A stretch of DNA of 64,000 nucleotides from Peronospora farinosa (lineage: Eukaryota > Oomycota > Peronosporomycetes > Peronosporales > Peronosporaceae), in the NCBI GenBank assembly GCA_947646735.1, contig CANTFK010000961.1:310001-374000 (forward strand). The letters run 5' to 3'. Below the pieces are notes generated by a model. It did no database searches. It saw only the letters and a list, made by a program, of their open reading frames with translations, and was not told the DNA's origin. Below, piece by piece: positions 10,926 to 20,354 of the stretch. The first letter of the stretch is position 1; the number at the start of each line of letters is the position of its first letter. The translations under genes and the position numbers were made by a program.

Positions 10926-12121
10926 TTTGTGAAAAACACGAGGAAAAAAATAGGTACTGGTGGTGGGTAGTGCGTGTTATGACGAGACACTTATTCGGAG
11001 TGAAAAATAATAAATCAGATCACATGGAGGACCCATGTTTTCTATGATTTGGAAGGGGTAGGACTGAGAGGGTGTGTTTTTATACTTGAGTTTCGTATAG
11101 ACTATTTGTACCGATCTTTTTGATGGGAATCAATTAATTATGGACTGGGTGGAATTACATGCGTTTACAGAGGTAGGAATTAGGCTCGAGTAACCTTCGA
11201 AATAACGCGTACCCACGTGCAAATCCACCAGACTTGCGTTAGCGTTAGGGACCTGTAAAATAGGGCGAGCATCGAGCTGTTAGTAATCAACAATCTTACA
11301 TGTCTATGTTGTGTCCATGTTTATGTCCATGTTTATGTCCATGTGATAGTGCCAGTCTAGTCAGACGAGTCGATTAAAACCCCTGTAGAAGTTACAGGAC
11401 GTCAACTCGATCCTACGCCTGAATATCAATGCCCATTTTCCTCGTTCAAGTCCATGGAATTGCTCGTCTTTAGTCCTAGATCATCTTCAATAGTCGTAGT
11501 GCACGTGTCTACAGTTTTCTTGAGAGTCACTGAACGTCTATGTAGCTATTTATCAAACTAGTACAATGTCTCATGCCCAGAGTAATAACTTTTTCCGTGC
11601 ACTTTAAATCGGATGGATAAGCTGCAGTGTCCTGTAATCTCATTTAATGGACACTAGGAGTCCTCTTACCACTGTGGTAGTCTTAACGAGCCATCATGAC
11701 AGAATATCTGGCCCTTTACCTCGTATTGATTCGCGACTCTCGGGGTTTAACGTGCTATCACTTGCCCAGACGCATTATGGGACAAAGAGTTTCTGGTCCG
11801 GTGTTACTGTACATACTGGTGTTTAGCTGCTGTAGTTGACGTTATCAAGTCGATCACATGGGTGTGTTTGTTTACTCTGTAGCTAGTTTAGACGGTCATA
11901 TTCCTTTCGTTACGCTCGACATGTTGCATGCATGTCTCTCTTTCGATCTGCTGACTTAAGGCTGACGTATGCCACCGTTCCTTGTCTCGTTTGTCATGCT
12001 GGACAAGACCAGGGAGGTTGAAAAGACCACATCATCTCGCGTCATCTTGATGATGATGATCCCTTCCCGCTATAAGCCATGGGTGATATGAAAACTGCAA
12101 TGCTACAGTATTGACGACCAA
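10926..12121. other. Intergenic region of 1.2 kb, no gene recognised
   Basis: Between the divergent kinase and START/FYVE-like genes. It has only short frames. At 11313-11344 there is a 12-bp tandem repeat (GTCCATGTTTAT, about 2.7 copies). No tRNA or transposon feature is seen. Confidence 0.5.
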
Positions 12122-13858
12122 ATGTCGCTCACTCGCCATCTCTCAGTCCCACATAAGATGAGCCTGAGTCCAAGTCTTGATGATTATTGGATCACTGCTG
12201 CTTTAGGACAACCGGAGCTACGACCCGTAGGAATTCCATTATCTCCTGGCTGTTTTCAAGCCACGGATGCTGACCGAGAGAGATATACTAGTTTAATTCG
12301 TGGTCGAGTCGACTCGTTGCTACGAGATGAAGCTCGCTACAAGGAACGACGTGAACGCAATGAAGACTTTTTACATGCTGGAGAGTGGAAACAAGTGAAG
12401 AAGGAGAAAGACTTGACCTTCTATCGACGTTTTCAAAGAGGTCGATCGTTGCGTGAATTGGCACTTGAAGAAGAGCTTCCAGAAATTCAACGAGCAGTGG
12501 AACGAGGATACACGAGTATGATATGCGACGGTTTCGTGAACGGAACCATTGAGGACATGCTGTACGGAATGACCGCTTCTTCACAAGACGATTTATTGAC
12601 GGGATTCTCGTACAAGGATCCACCCAAAGATTGTGTCTGGCTGGGCTCCGTGGAAACCGCTACTCCCGCTACTCCATTTCACACCGCTGATTTGATCTGG
12701 GCACTACCAAAGTTGCCACCAATGCTTGACCAAGTCGACGTGTGCTATCTCAAAGGTACAGGTCAGGAAGTTGATGCAAATGGAGAGCGCTACGGCTACT
12801 TAGTGCTGCATGGGGTGCACATTGCACAATGTCCTGCATTTGCAGCACATGGGATTTCTCGAGCCAAAATGTACTTTGCTTGTTTGTTTCGAGAACCCCA
12901 GCCTGGAGTGTTAAAGGTGACAGTACGTGGCATCTTTGACCTTAGCAAAAAGGTGAGAATGTTGAAGGGACTAGTATCGGCTGCTACGACGTCGATCATG
13001 ATTGGACTTCTTAATGGTGTAGGTATTGGAGAGGCCAAGAAACTTACTCTACTGGCACGTCGCAACCGTAGCAGGCTTCGGGACCTTTTTAATACTCCTA
13101 GACAATCCATGTGCTACATGTGCTGCAAACGTGCATCATTTCTCGGTCGCACTAATTTGTTCGGGACCCACTTGACGACATGCTACGTATGTGGATGCAC
13201 CGTTTGCTCACAATGTACTCGTGGTATGAAGCGGCGAGTCTTTCTGGGTACTAAGTATCCGTGCTCCAAAGTCGACTGTTGTCCCCGTTGCGTTCGTGAG
13301 GCTGCGACTACGATCCATGTGTGTCCTGCAGATCCTGAATATCAAATAGTCGCAGAGTTCTACCTCAATCTCAATCAGTCTTCAGCATCAAAGTTACCAG
13401 AGATTTTGCAAAACAACGGAATGAAAACTAATGCATCAACAGGTATACCAACGGCCTCCACGACGAATAGAAGCTTGGGAGAGTATCAGCTCGAATTCGA
13501 AGACGACTCGTTCTCAATTTCTCTAAGTTTGCCTGAACTTCGCCAAAGTTCCGAGGGGGATGTGAGCAACGCCGATATGGTTGACATTGAGCCGGGCTCT
13601 GGTCTTGAAGCGGAGGCTGGGTCGTTTGAAAGCTCGATCTCAATCTGGGGAGGAAGCAGACATCGAATCAGTTTTGATGATGACGATTTCGTTCCAACAC
13701 TTTCTTCAGATACGATGTACTCGGACAGATTAAACGCGAATGCTGGACTTGCAGAGAAGGTGGAGCAGAGACTACTTGAATTGAATATCAAAGCCGAGTA
13801 CACTTACGCACAGACACAAGAAACAATGATGATCATGCAACAGGGTGAACGAAGGTAA
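12122..13858 (+). CDS. START-like/FYVE-like zinc-finger protein, paralog 1
   Basis: Single-exon protein of 578 residues, one of three paralogs in this window. Residues about 80-300 look like a START-type lipid-binding domain (shared blocks GTIEDMLYGMTASSQ, CYLKGTG, YGYLVLHGV, VTVRGIFDL). Residues about 331-390 form a FYVE-like finger with the pattern C-x2-C, then C-x2-C-x4-C-x2-C, then C-x2-C. The basic RHHCR core of true FYVE domains is absent (here LTTCYVCG), so PI3P binding is doubtful. The remaining 180 residues are Ser/Asp/Glu-rich and probably disordered. Such START-FYVE proteins are expanded in oomycetes; a role in lipid transfer or membrane targeting is inference. Confidence 0.8.
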   Translation: MSLTRHLSVPHKMSLSPSLDDYWITAALGQPELRPVGIPLSPGCFQATDADRERYTSLIRGRVDSLLRDEARYKERRERNEDFLHAGEWKQVKKEKDLTFYRRFQRGRSLRELALEEELPEIQRAVERGYTSMICDGFVNGTIEDMLYGMTASSQDDLLTGFSYKDPPKDCVWLGSVETATPATPFHTADLIWALPKLPPMLDQVDVCYLKGTGQEVDANGERYGYLVLHGVHIAQCPAFAAHGISRAKMYFACLFREPQPGVLKVTVRGIFDLSKKVRMLKGLVSAATTSIMIGLLNGVGIGEAKKLTLLARRNRSRLRDLFNTPRQSMCYMCCKRASFLGRTNLFGTHLTTCYVCGCTVCSQCTRGMKRRVFLGTKYPCSKVDCCPRCVREAATTIHVCPADPEYQIVAEFYLNLNQSSASKLPEILQNNGMKTNASTGIPTASTTNRSLGEYQLEFEDDSFSISLSLPELRQSSEGDVSNADMVDIEPGSGLEAEAGSFESSISIWGGSRHRISFDDDDFVPTLSSDTMYSDRLNANAGLAEKVEQRLLELNIKAEYTYAQTQETMMIMQQGERR

Positions 13859-13961
13859 TGAGCCTGCAAATAAAAAATGTCGATGTTAATCACCAGAAGA
13901 TGCCGGTAAGTAATCTGCGATGATCTCCTGTCTGACATACTGTGGAACTTACATGTGGGGT

Positions 13962-15710
13962 CTACCGCATGGACTTCTTCATAATCTCTTCGTTCGCCTT
14001 CGCCGCAATGTATGCTTCCTCGACCGACAATTGGAGACCCTTCATCCACTCAACCATGTTGGGTCGTCGAGAGAGCTTCAACAAAACAGCAGGATCGACA
14101 AGGTTGATCTCCTTCACATGCTTGCCAACGTCTTGTGTGCAGCTTTTTTCACTCCAAGCATGCATCTCAGTCGAGACTGTCTCCTCCGTCAACTCTCCAA
14201 GCTCCGCGTATTCCTTCAGCAAATCGGCCGACACTGACTCAAGTTTCTCCACCCACTCGACATTGCTGTTGTAATAAGCGCTGGAGTAGGGTCGATAATC
14301 ACCCGAATTCAGATCACTTAGTGTGCTCGAGAAGCTGAGATCCAAGTCGGAATCTGCACAGCTATCATCAATTGTAGAGTTGGTGAATCCTATTGACGAG
14401 CTTGTTTTACCAGGGTCGGACTTCAGCAATGTAGCCTCGCCAATGCTACGATCTGGTGAGTTATCCACCACGTCTTGTCTAGCTGAAGCTTTCGATGAAG
14501 GCATTGAAAAAGTTGCTGCCATCATCGAGCGATTCACAGACGAACAAGTTGAGATAGGGCGGAATTTGCTGTAGAACTCGGCCACGACAACAAACTCGGG
14601 CTCCCCAAGATAAACACCCGTGATACTCTTTGCCTCCTGTGAACACGTTACACAACACATGACTTCACGCCATGGCTGTTTCGTTCCTGTAAACATACGC
14701 TTGTGTTTGATCGTGCAGCTCGTGCAGATAGTGACGCCACAGACTTCGCACAAGCACAAGCGAAATCCTGAAAACATGCGTCGGTTGCTACGAATACACA
14801 TGGAACAAACGCTCTTCTTTGAGATCGTCTTGAGTTTTCTGCGCTCTTCATCGTTTCGAAGTGCCAGCAATGTGAGCTTCTTGGCCTCACCACAACTCAC
14901 ACTTCTCAAAATTCCTTTGATGACGACTGCGGTTGCGTGTGGCAGCACTAACTTCAGCATGTCCCCACCAGCCAAGTCAAAGATGCCACGTCCCATTACA
15001 TCCACGGATCCAGGACTGCTCTCACGAAACAAGAACGAAAAGAACATCTTGGCGCGGAGAACTTTCGTCTTGTGATAGTCGAATGGAGGACACTCTGGCA
15101 AATCCACCGAATGCAGCACCATGTAGCCGTAAGGTTTTCCCTTTCTGTCTCGCCCCACACCGGTAGCTTTCAAGAAACAGACATCTCTTCGATTCAGGAA
15201 CGGCACTTTAGTGAGCACCCACAGCAGCTCGGCTGAACGCAAGGGGTCCTCGACTGTTGAGCGTTCGACGACACTAAGCAGCGCTGCGTCATGTGGCGGA
15301 GCGGTGATTGAAAATCCGGTCATCATCTCCTCATGCGTTGTGGCACTCATGCCATAGAGCATATCCTCAATAGTGCCGGTCACCGTTCCGGCCACGAGCA
15401 TACTTGGGTTACCCCGTTCCACCGCAATCGCCGCTTCCGGGAACTCTTCCTCCGCCGCGACATCTTGTCTTGGTCGACCCCGACATCGTCGCTGATACAC
15501 TTTCAAGTCATCCATGCGGCGGAGATATTTCCACTCCGTGTGTGGCACCACTGGAAATTGTTGCGCTTGTCTCTGCTTGGAGCGGTGTTCTTCTGCCAGC
15601 ATGCAGCTCACACGACGACGCACCATGTCTTTGTATTCCTGGCATTTCGATTGAGAGACCTGAACGTTGTTAAAGTACCCCACCGGCAAAGGGAAGCGCA
15701 TGGTAGGCAT
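13962..15710 (-). CDS. START-like/FYVE-like zinc-finger protein, paralog 2
   Basis: Single exon, 582 residues, convergent to paralog 1 with about 100 bp between them. Same layout: START-like region (GTIEDMLYGMSATTHEE, CFLKATGVG, YGYMVLHSV), then a finger with CSMC, CEVCGVTICTSC and CVTC, then an acidic tail. It carries a short alanine-rich C-terminal helix (EEAYIAAKANEEIMKK) like the VEQRLLELNIKAEYTYAQ helix of paralog 1. The RHHCR motif is again missing. The shared tail helix suggests a conserved interaction surface (inference). Confidence 0.8.
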   Translation of the reverse strand: MPTMRFPLPVGYFNNVQVSQSKCQEYKDMVRRRVSCMLAEEHRSKQRQAQQFPVVPHTEWKYLRRMDDLKVYQRRCRGRPRQDVAAEEEFPEAAIAVERGNPSMLVAGTVTGTIEDMLYGMSATTHEEMMTGFSITAPPHDAALLSVVERSTVEDPLRSAELLWVLTKVPFLNRRDVCFLKATGVGRDRKGKPYGYMVLHSVDLPECPPFDYHKTKVLRAKMFFSFLFRESSPGSVDVMGRGIFDLAGGDMLKLVLPHATAVVIKGILRSVSCGEAKKLTLLALRNDEERRKLKTISKKSVCSMCIRSNRRMFSGFRLCLCEVCGVTICTSCTIKHKRMFTGTKQPWREVMCCVTCSQEAKSITGVYLGEPEFVVVAEFYSKFRPISTCSSVNRSMMAATFSMPSSKASARQDVVDNSPDRSIGEATLLKSDPGKTSSSIGFTNSTIDDSCADSDLDLSFSSTLSDLNSGDYRPYSSAYYNSNVEWVEKLESVSADLLKEYAELGELTEETVSTEMHAWSEKSCTQDVGKHVKEINLVDPAVLLKLSRRPNMVEWMKGLQLSVEEAYIAAKANEEIMKKSMR

Positions 15711-16169
15711 CGAGTCTGGAAGCAGGTCGCCGTCGATGGCGATTTAGAACTGGCACTGCAGCTACTACAAAAGAGCAGGTGAACACCACACTGGAAGTTC
15801 TCGAGTGCACGGTTCCAACCAAGTCGCGCATGGCGTTTGGATGGCAAACGCGAAGCCATCGATTTCGTTCCAAGCTCCCACACTCCGACGGCACCACTGC
15901 CTGTACACCCACACCAGGTCGTGCCTGCAGACAATGGAGCACGAAGAGTACGTCAGTAATGGCTCATCTAACAGCCAAGGCAGTCACAGTCTTATACCAT
16001 ACGCCTCATAAGCGAAGTCGACGTTTGCAGGACCAGTAGTGTCCAGTTGGTAGTTGACTAACAGTAGCTGGTATGAGTTACAGTGGAATTGGAGCCGACG
16101 ATGCCACTTCATACATGTCAGATTAGGATCAGGTTGAGTCAGTTAAATACAAGAATGTCTCTTGACCGT
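15711..16169. other. Intergenic region, no gene recognised
   Basis: 459 bp between the start of paralog 2 and the stop of the first P450. Several overlapping short frames but no motif or repeat; presumably the paralog 2 promoter and the P450 3' UTR. Confidence 0.4.
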
Positions 16170-17834
16170 TTACGCTGCAGCACCAGGAGCTGCACTGGTT
16201 ACAGGCTCAACGTGCATCATGAGGCAATTCTTCATGCCAATGGTAATGCCCATGGCGTATTGCACCTTCTGGCCAGGAACTTCTACAAAGTGGAAGCGGC
16301 CTATGAGTATTGCAATCACCATCTTCATTTCCAGCATGGCCAGCGCTTTGCCGATGCACACTCGCTGGCCACCACTGAAAGCATTAAACTTGGCCGACGG
16401 AGTGTGCAGTAACTTGCCCGTCTCCGCGTCGACGAACCTTTCGGGCTTGAATTCGGCCGCATCGGGGCCCCATACTTCTGTTCGTCGAGCAGCACCGAAA
16501 TGACACATACCGACATTCGTTCCCTTGGGCACAAACGTTCCGTCCGAGAAGACAGTGTCCTGGACACACTCTCTCATCGTAAACGGTACCGGGGTCTGAA
16601 GCCGCAAGAGTTCACGGATCGTCGCTTCAAGGTACACGAGACCCTGCACCTCATCCATGGACGGCACGTAGGTTGAGTTCATTGCCAACTGGGGCAGCTT
16701 CGCCAGCAGCTCAGTACGGAGTTTGTTTTCGACTCGAGGGTACAGTGCCAAAGTATGCAACAACCAGCTCATGGTATCAGCCGAAGTGTCACGTCCTGCG
16801 CCCAAGGCAGCGACTGCAATGTTGCGCACATCTTTAGGTGAGACTATGCCACCATCTTGCTCCATGCACTCAAGTACAATTGACACAATGTCTTTGTCGG
16901 CGGTTGGAACGGGTTTCCCGGTCTTGAGGTCTGCTTGTCGTTGGTGACGTTTCTCAATTGCCGATGCGATGATCTTCATGATAAATTCATCAATCAATGC
17001 GACATCCTCACGGAGTCTGCGTTCCTCACCAAAGTTTATCAAGCGCTTGAACTTCCACAGCCACACTGGCTGCTGTAGACGGCCGGCTACAATAGACTGC
17101 GCTTCATCAAAAGCTTGTTCAAACGGGTGTTCATGCTCCGAGTCAATACTGTCTAATGAATTGTTGAACACCATCTCGGCAAACGCTTTGAAAGTAAAGC
17201 GGTGCATGAGCATGTAGAGGTCGACAGGTTTCTTGGCCACTATAGCTTTATGTAGCACCTGCTGGAGCATGAGCGAGTGACGTTGAATCACGGGTGTCAT
17301 GTGGTCACGCAGAGCTCGGGCACTGAAAAGACGGACGAGTAGACGTCGATGGTATTTCCAGCGTTCACCTTCAATGATCAGCACACTGTGGCCCATAAGG
17401 TCTACAAACATGTCGTACTGCTGCTGACCTTTACTAAAATGCTCAAACTGCGTCTTGACTACATGCTCGTAGTGCTCTGGGACGGCCGTTACGATCATAT
17501 CACGCTGACCGGGTAGGTATAGTTTGAACACGCCGTTGTGGGCGATACATTGCTCTGCCATCCAGTCATGAAAACGGTGGGCGTTGCCAGCCAACTCGAG
17601 CATGTTACCAATGAACGGGACCTTGGACGGCAAGTACGGCACCATTTTACGTTTTTCTTGAACGGGAACTTCTCCTTCTTCTTCTTCTTCTTCTTGAACG
17701 ACACTTTCAACTCCAACTTCACTTGAACAGGTCGAGACGTAGGCAGTAACTATTGCAGCTCCAGCTAGTAGAAGGAGACCAGTACAACCAAGTGGTGACA
17801 ATACCCGACGCTTAGAAAGCCATTGACGTAGCAT
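16170..17834 (-). CDS. Cytochrome P450 monooxygenase 1
   Basis: Single-exon microsomal P450 of 554 residues, CYP86-clan-like as is typical for oomycetes. N-terminal anchor VLSPLGCTGLLLLAGAAI, then a run of Glu. I-helix GAGRDTSADT, K-helix ExxR in TIRELLRLQ, PERF-type PERFVD, and the heme loop FSGGQRVCIGKALA with the Cys ligand. Related clan members hydroxylate fatty acids; the substrate here is unknown. Start set at 17834 because MLRQWLSKRR precedes the anchor and aligns with the start of P450 2; an in-frame extension up to 18062 exists but looks non-coding. Confidence 0.9.
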   Translation of the reverse strand: MLRQWLSKRRVLSPLGCTGLLLLAGAAIVTAYVSTCSSEVGVESVVQEEEEEEGEVPVQEKRKMVPYLPSKVPFIGNMLELAGNAHRFHDWMAEQCIAHNGVFKLYLPGQRDMIVTAVPEHYEHVVKTQFEHFSKGQQQYDMFVDLMGHSVLIIEGERWKYHRRLLVRLFSARALRDHMTPVIQRHSLMLQQVLHKAIVAKKPVDLYMLMHRFTFKAFAEMVFNNSLDSIDSEHEHPFEQAFDEAQSIVAGRLQQPVWLWKFKRLINFGEERRLREDVALIDEFIMKIIASAIEKRHQRQADLKTGKPVPTADKDIVSIVLECMEQDGGIVSPKDVRNIAVAALGAGRDTSADTMSWLLHTLALYPRVENKLRTELLAKLPQLAMNSTYVPSMDEVQGLVYLEATIRELLRLQTPVPFTMRECVQDTVFSDGTFVPKGTNVGMCHFGAARRTEVWGPDAAEFKPERFVDAETGKLLHTPSAKFNAFSGGQRVCIGKALAMLEMKMVIAILIGRFHFVEVPGQKVQYAMGITIGMKNCLMMHVEPVTSAAPGAAA

Positions 17835-18635
17835 GACAATGAGAAACTTTGTGGAAAAATGGTAAAGCTGCTTGGGTCCGATGAAAGAAGTTGTAATGTG
17901 AAGGAAGCTCTTGGAATTTGTTGAATACCAGTGACCGACCACGCGACAACGATGAAGAAGGTCGGCCACTGTCCACCGGTCCATCGAAAATCCCGACAAC
18001 GTTTTTTTTTGCTCGAGATCACGTAAGATGAGATCCTGGTTTGTATCGTGAAGGCATTGCACTCATGTCCCATGCACTTGCATTCGTGATATGATCATGT
18101 ACTTGCAGTGAGTGGCATTCAAGATGCAGTCAAACGATGCAACAAAAGCATCACTAACGTCTAGTGTTGAATGTGATGAAGCATGATGCAAGTCATCATG
18201 TTAAAAGCTTGAGAAAGTAGGACATTCGATATCGAATGCAAGACTTGCAACATGTCCATGCTTGCTCACATCATCTATCTACCTACGTCCATTCGAATGG
18301 GACTGACAACCGTGGACCTCAGAAGCTACACTTGGACCTCAGAAGCTACACTTGGTAGATGAGGCGACATGGATGATGGTCATACAACGATCAAGATCGA
18401 TTCAGATACCGTAGCTCTTGGCGATCATTCGTCGAACGTGACATCTTGTCCCTGATGCATGAACTGCGGGAAATGGACAGGAACGTTAGCGTAATAACAT
18501 TGTCAAATGTACCACATTGGATGTCTCGCGCCATCAAGAAGCTTGGACAGTGAACTCCTGGTCGAAATCGAATGAACGTGATCGCAACAATGCTATCAAT
18601 TCTCATTTGTCAACGTACCTCTAGCAATCAACAAG
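17835..18635. promoter_or_regulatory. Shared upstream region of the two divergent P450 genes
   Basis: 801 bp between divergent start codons. It contains an exact 20-bp tandem duplication (TGGACCTCAGAAGCTACACT) at 18313-18352. No other gene is seen. It is likely to hold both promoters. Confidence 0.5.
18313..18352 (+). repeat. Exact 20-bp tandem duplication
   Basis: Two adjacent identical copies of TGGACCTCAGAAGCTACACT in the divergent P450 promoter region. Confidence 0.95.
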
Positions 18636-20249
18636 ATGTTGTCAACGTCCAAGCTACTAATGCATCCACTCGTTATTGGTTTCTTTGTTGCAGCTGCGAG
18701 TGCTACGCTTTTATCCGTTGCCAACAGCTACGCAACCGATCCGGATTCAGGTGAGACTCAAGAAACCGAGGTAGTAAAATTGGTGCCCTATCTTCCTGGA
18801 GGACATCCATTCTTGGGTCATACACTACTCATGGCTCGTAACCTTGACCGATTTCAAGACTGGTTGGTCGAAACAAGTATCGCTCGGAATGGAGAACCAT
18901 TTGTATTGCGTCAACCGGGCAAGAACGACTGGTTGTTTACAGCAAGACCCGAGGACTTTGAACAAATTCTGAGAGTACACTTTGATACGTTCATTAAGGG
19001 ACCCCAAGTACGAGAATTGCTGGATGATTTCATGGGAGAAAACATTGTCATTATCAATGGAGATCGCTGGAAATTTCAACGAAAAGCTCTTGTGAATCTC
19101 TTTACAGCTCGAGCACTACGTGATCACATGACCCCTACTGTTCAGAAATGTGCATTAGCATTGCAACGGGTTTTTGCCAAGGCAGCAAAGGAACGACAAG
19201 TCCTTGATGTGCATCATATCATGGGCCGATTTACCCTTGAAGCTTTTGCAGAGATTGAATTTGGAGCTCAGTTAGGACTCTTAGAATCCGGGAAAGACCA
19301 TACGTTCGAGACAGCAATTGATGATGCCAGTCATATCTCGCTCGAAAGGTTTGCAGTGCCAACGTGGGTGTGGAAACTCAAACGTTGGCTCAATATTGGC
19401 TCTGAACGTCGACTTCGGGAGGATATGAAAGTGATCTCTACTTTTGTGATGAATTGTATCTACGGAGCCATGGAGCGTCGCAATCAGCGACGAGAAGCTA
19501 TAGCTCGAGGAGAACCAGTAACTTCTGTAGCCAAAGATATTGTTTCCATTTTGTTGGATAGTGAAGACACAACAGGTGAGCCTGTGCTACCAAAGGACGT
19601 GTTTAACATCTCGCTTGCTGGTGTTTTGGCTGGAAAAGACACGACTGGAGATGCAGTGAGTTGGCTCATGCACTTGCTGCATGAAAACCCTAGAGTTGAG
19701 AACAAACTGAGGACGGAACTTCTTGCTAAGATTCCTAAACTAGCCGTCGACGAGAATTATGTGCCTACCATGGAGGAGCTTGAGACTATCACCTACTTGG
19801 AAGCCACGATTCGTGAGAGTTTGCGTCTCAAACCACCTGCTCCGTGCGTCACGCAGCACTGTACTAGAGACACGGTGTTTTCTGATGGCACTTTTGTTGC
19901 CAAGGGCATGGACACGACGCTATTGTACCACGCGTCGGCCTTGCTGCCGAGTGTGTGGGGTCCAGATGCCACCGAATTCAACCCCGATCGATTCCTGGAT
20001 GAAAATGATAAGCTCATTGTGCTGCCGCCACACAAATTCATTGCCTTCAGTGCTGGGCCACGCAAATGCATTGGACGCAAGCTTGCAATGGTTGAGATGA
20101 AGATCGTGACGGCATGTCTTGTTGGTCGTTACCATCTAGTGGAAGTGCCAGGACAAGACATTTGCGGAACCATGGGAATCAGCCTCGGTATGAAATATGG
20201 CATGAAGGTGACTGTCCACGCTACACCCGGTGTGGCCATCCGTGCTTGA
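18636..20249 (+). CDS. Cytochrome P450 monooxygenase 2
   Basis: Single-exon P450 of 537 residues, paralog of P450 1 with closely matching blocks (ARALRDHMTP, ENKLRTELLAK, DTVFSDGTFV). N-terminal anchor PLVIGFFVAAASATLLSV, I-helix AGKDTTGDAVSW, K-helix TIRESLRLK, PDRF motif, heme loop FSAGPRKCIGRKLA. Divergent from P450 1, so the pair probably arose by inverted duplication. Substrate unknown; endoplasmic reticulum location is inferred from the anchor. Confidence 0.92.
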   Translation: MLSTSKLLMHPLVIGFFVAAASATLLSVANSYATDPDSGETQETEVVKLVPYLPGGHPFLGHTLLMARNLDRFQDWLVETSIARNGEPFVLRQPGKNDWLFTARPEDFEQILRVHFDTFIKGPQVRELLDDFMGENIVIINGDRWKFQRKALVNLFTARALRDHMTPTVQKCALALQRVFAKAAKERQVLDVHHIMGRFTLEAFAEIEFGAQLGLLESGKDHTFETAIDDASHISLERFAVPTWVWKLKRWLNIGSERRLREDMKVISTFVMNCIYGAMERRNQRREAIARGEPVTSVAKDIVSILLDSEDTTGEPVLPKDVFNISLAGVLAGKDTTGDAVSWLMHLLHENPRVENKLRTELLAKIPKLAVDENYVPTMEELETITYLEATIRESLRLKPPAPCVTQHCTRDTVFSDGTFVAKGMDTTLLYHASALLPSVWGPDATEFNPDRFLDENDKLIVLPPHKFIAFSAGPRKCIGRKLAMVEMKIVTACLVGRYHLVEVPGQDICGTMGISLGMKYGMKVTVHATPGVAIRA

Positions 20250-20354
20250 AATAAAGACTGAAGTTTGTCGGTGTTCATGTACTTTCGACTCAATGTCTTG
20301 TCACGCATGATTCAATTGTTTATACATACATGTACATGGATGTTTTGCATTCTG

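Noticed and set aside
17835..18062. 76-residue N-terminal extension of P450 1
   Set aside because: Starting at 17834 puts the membrane anchor at the N-terminus, as in the paralog; the extension looks non-coding.
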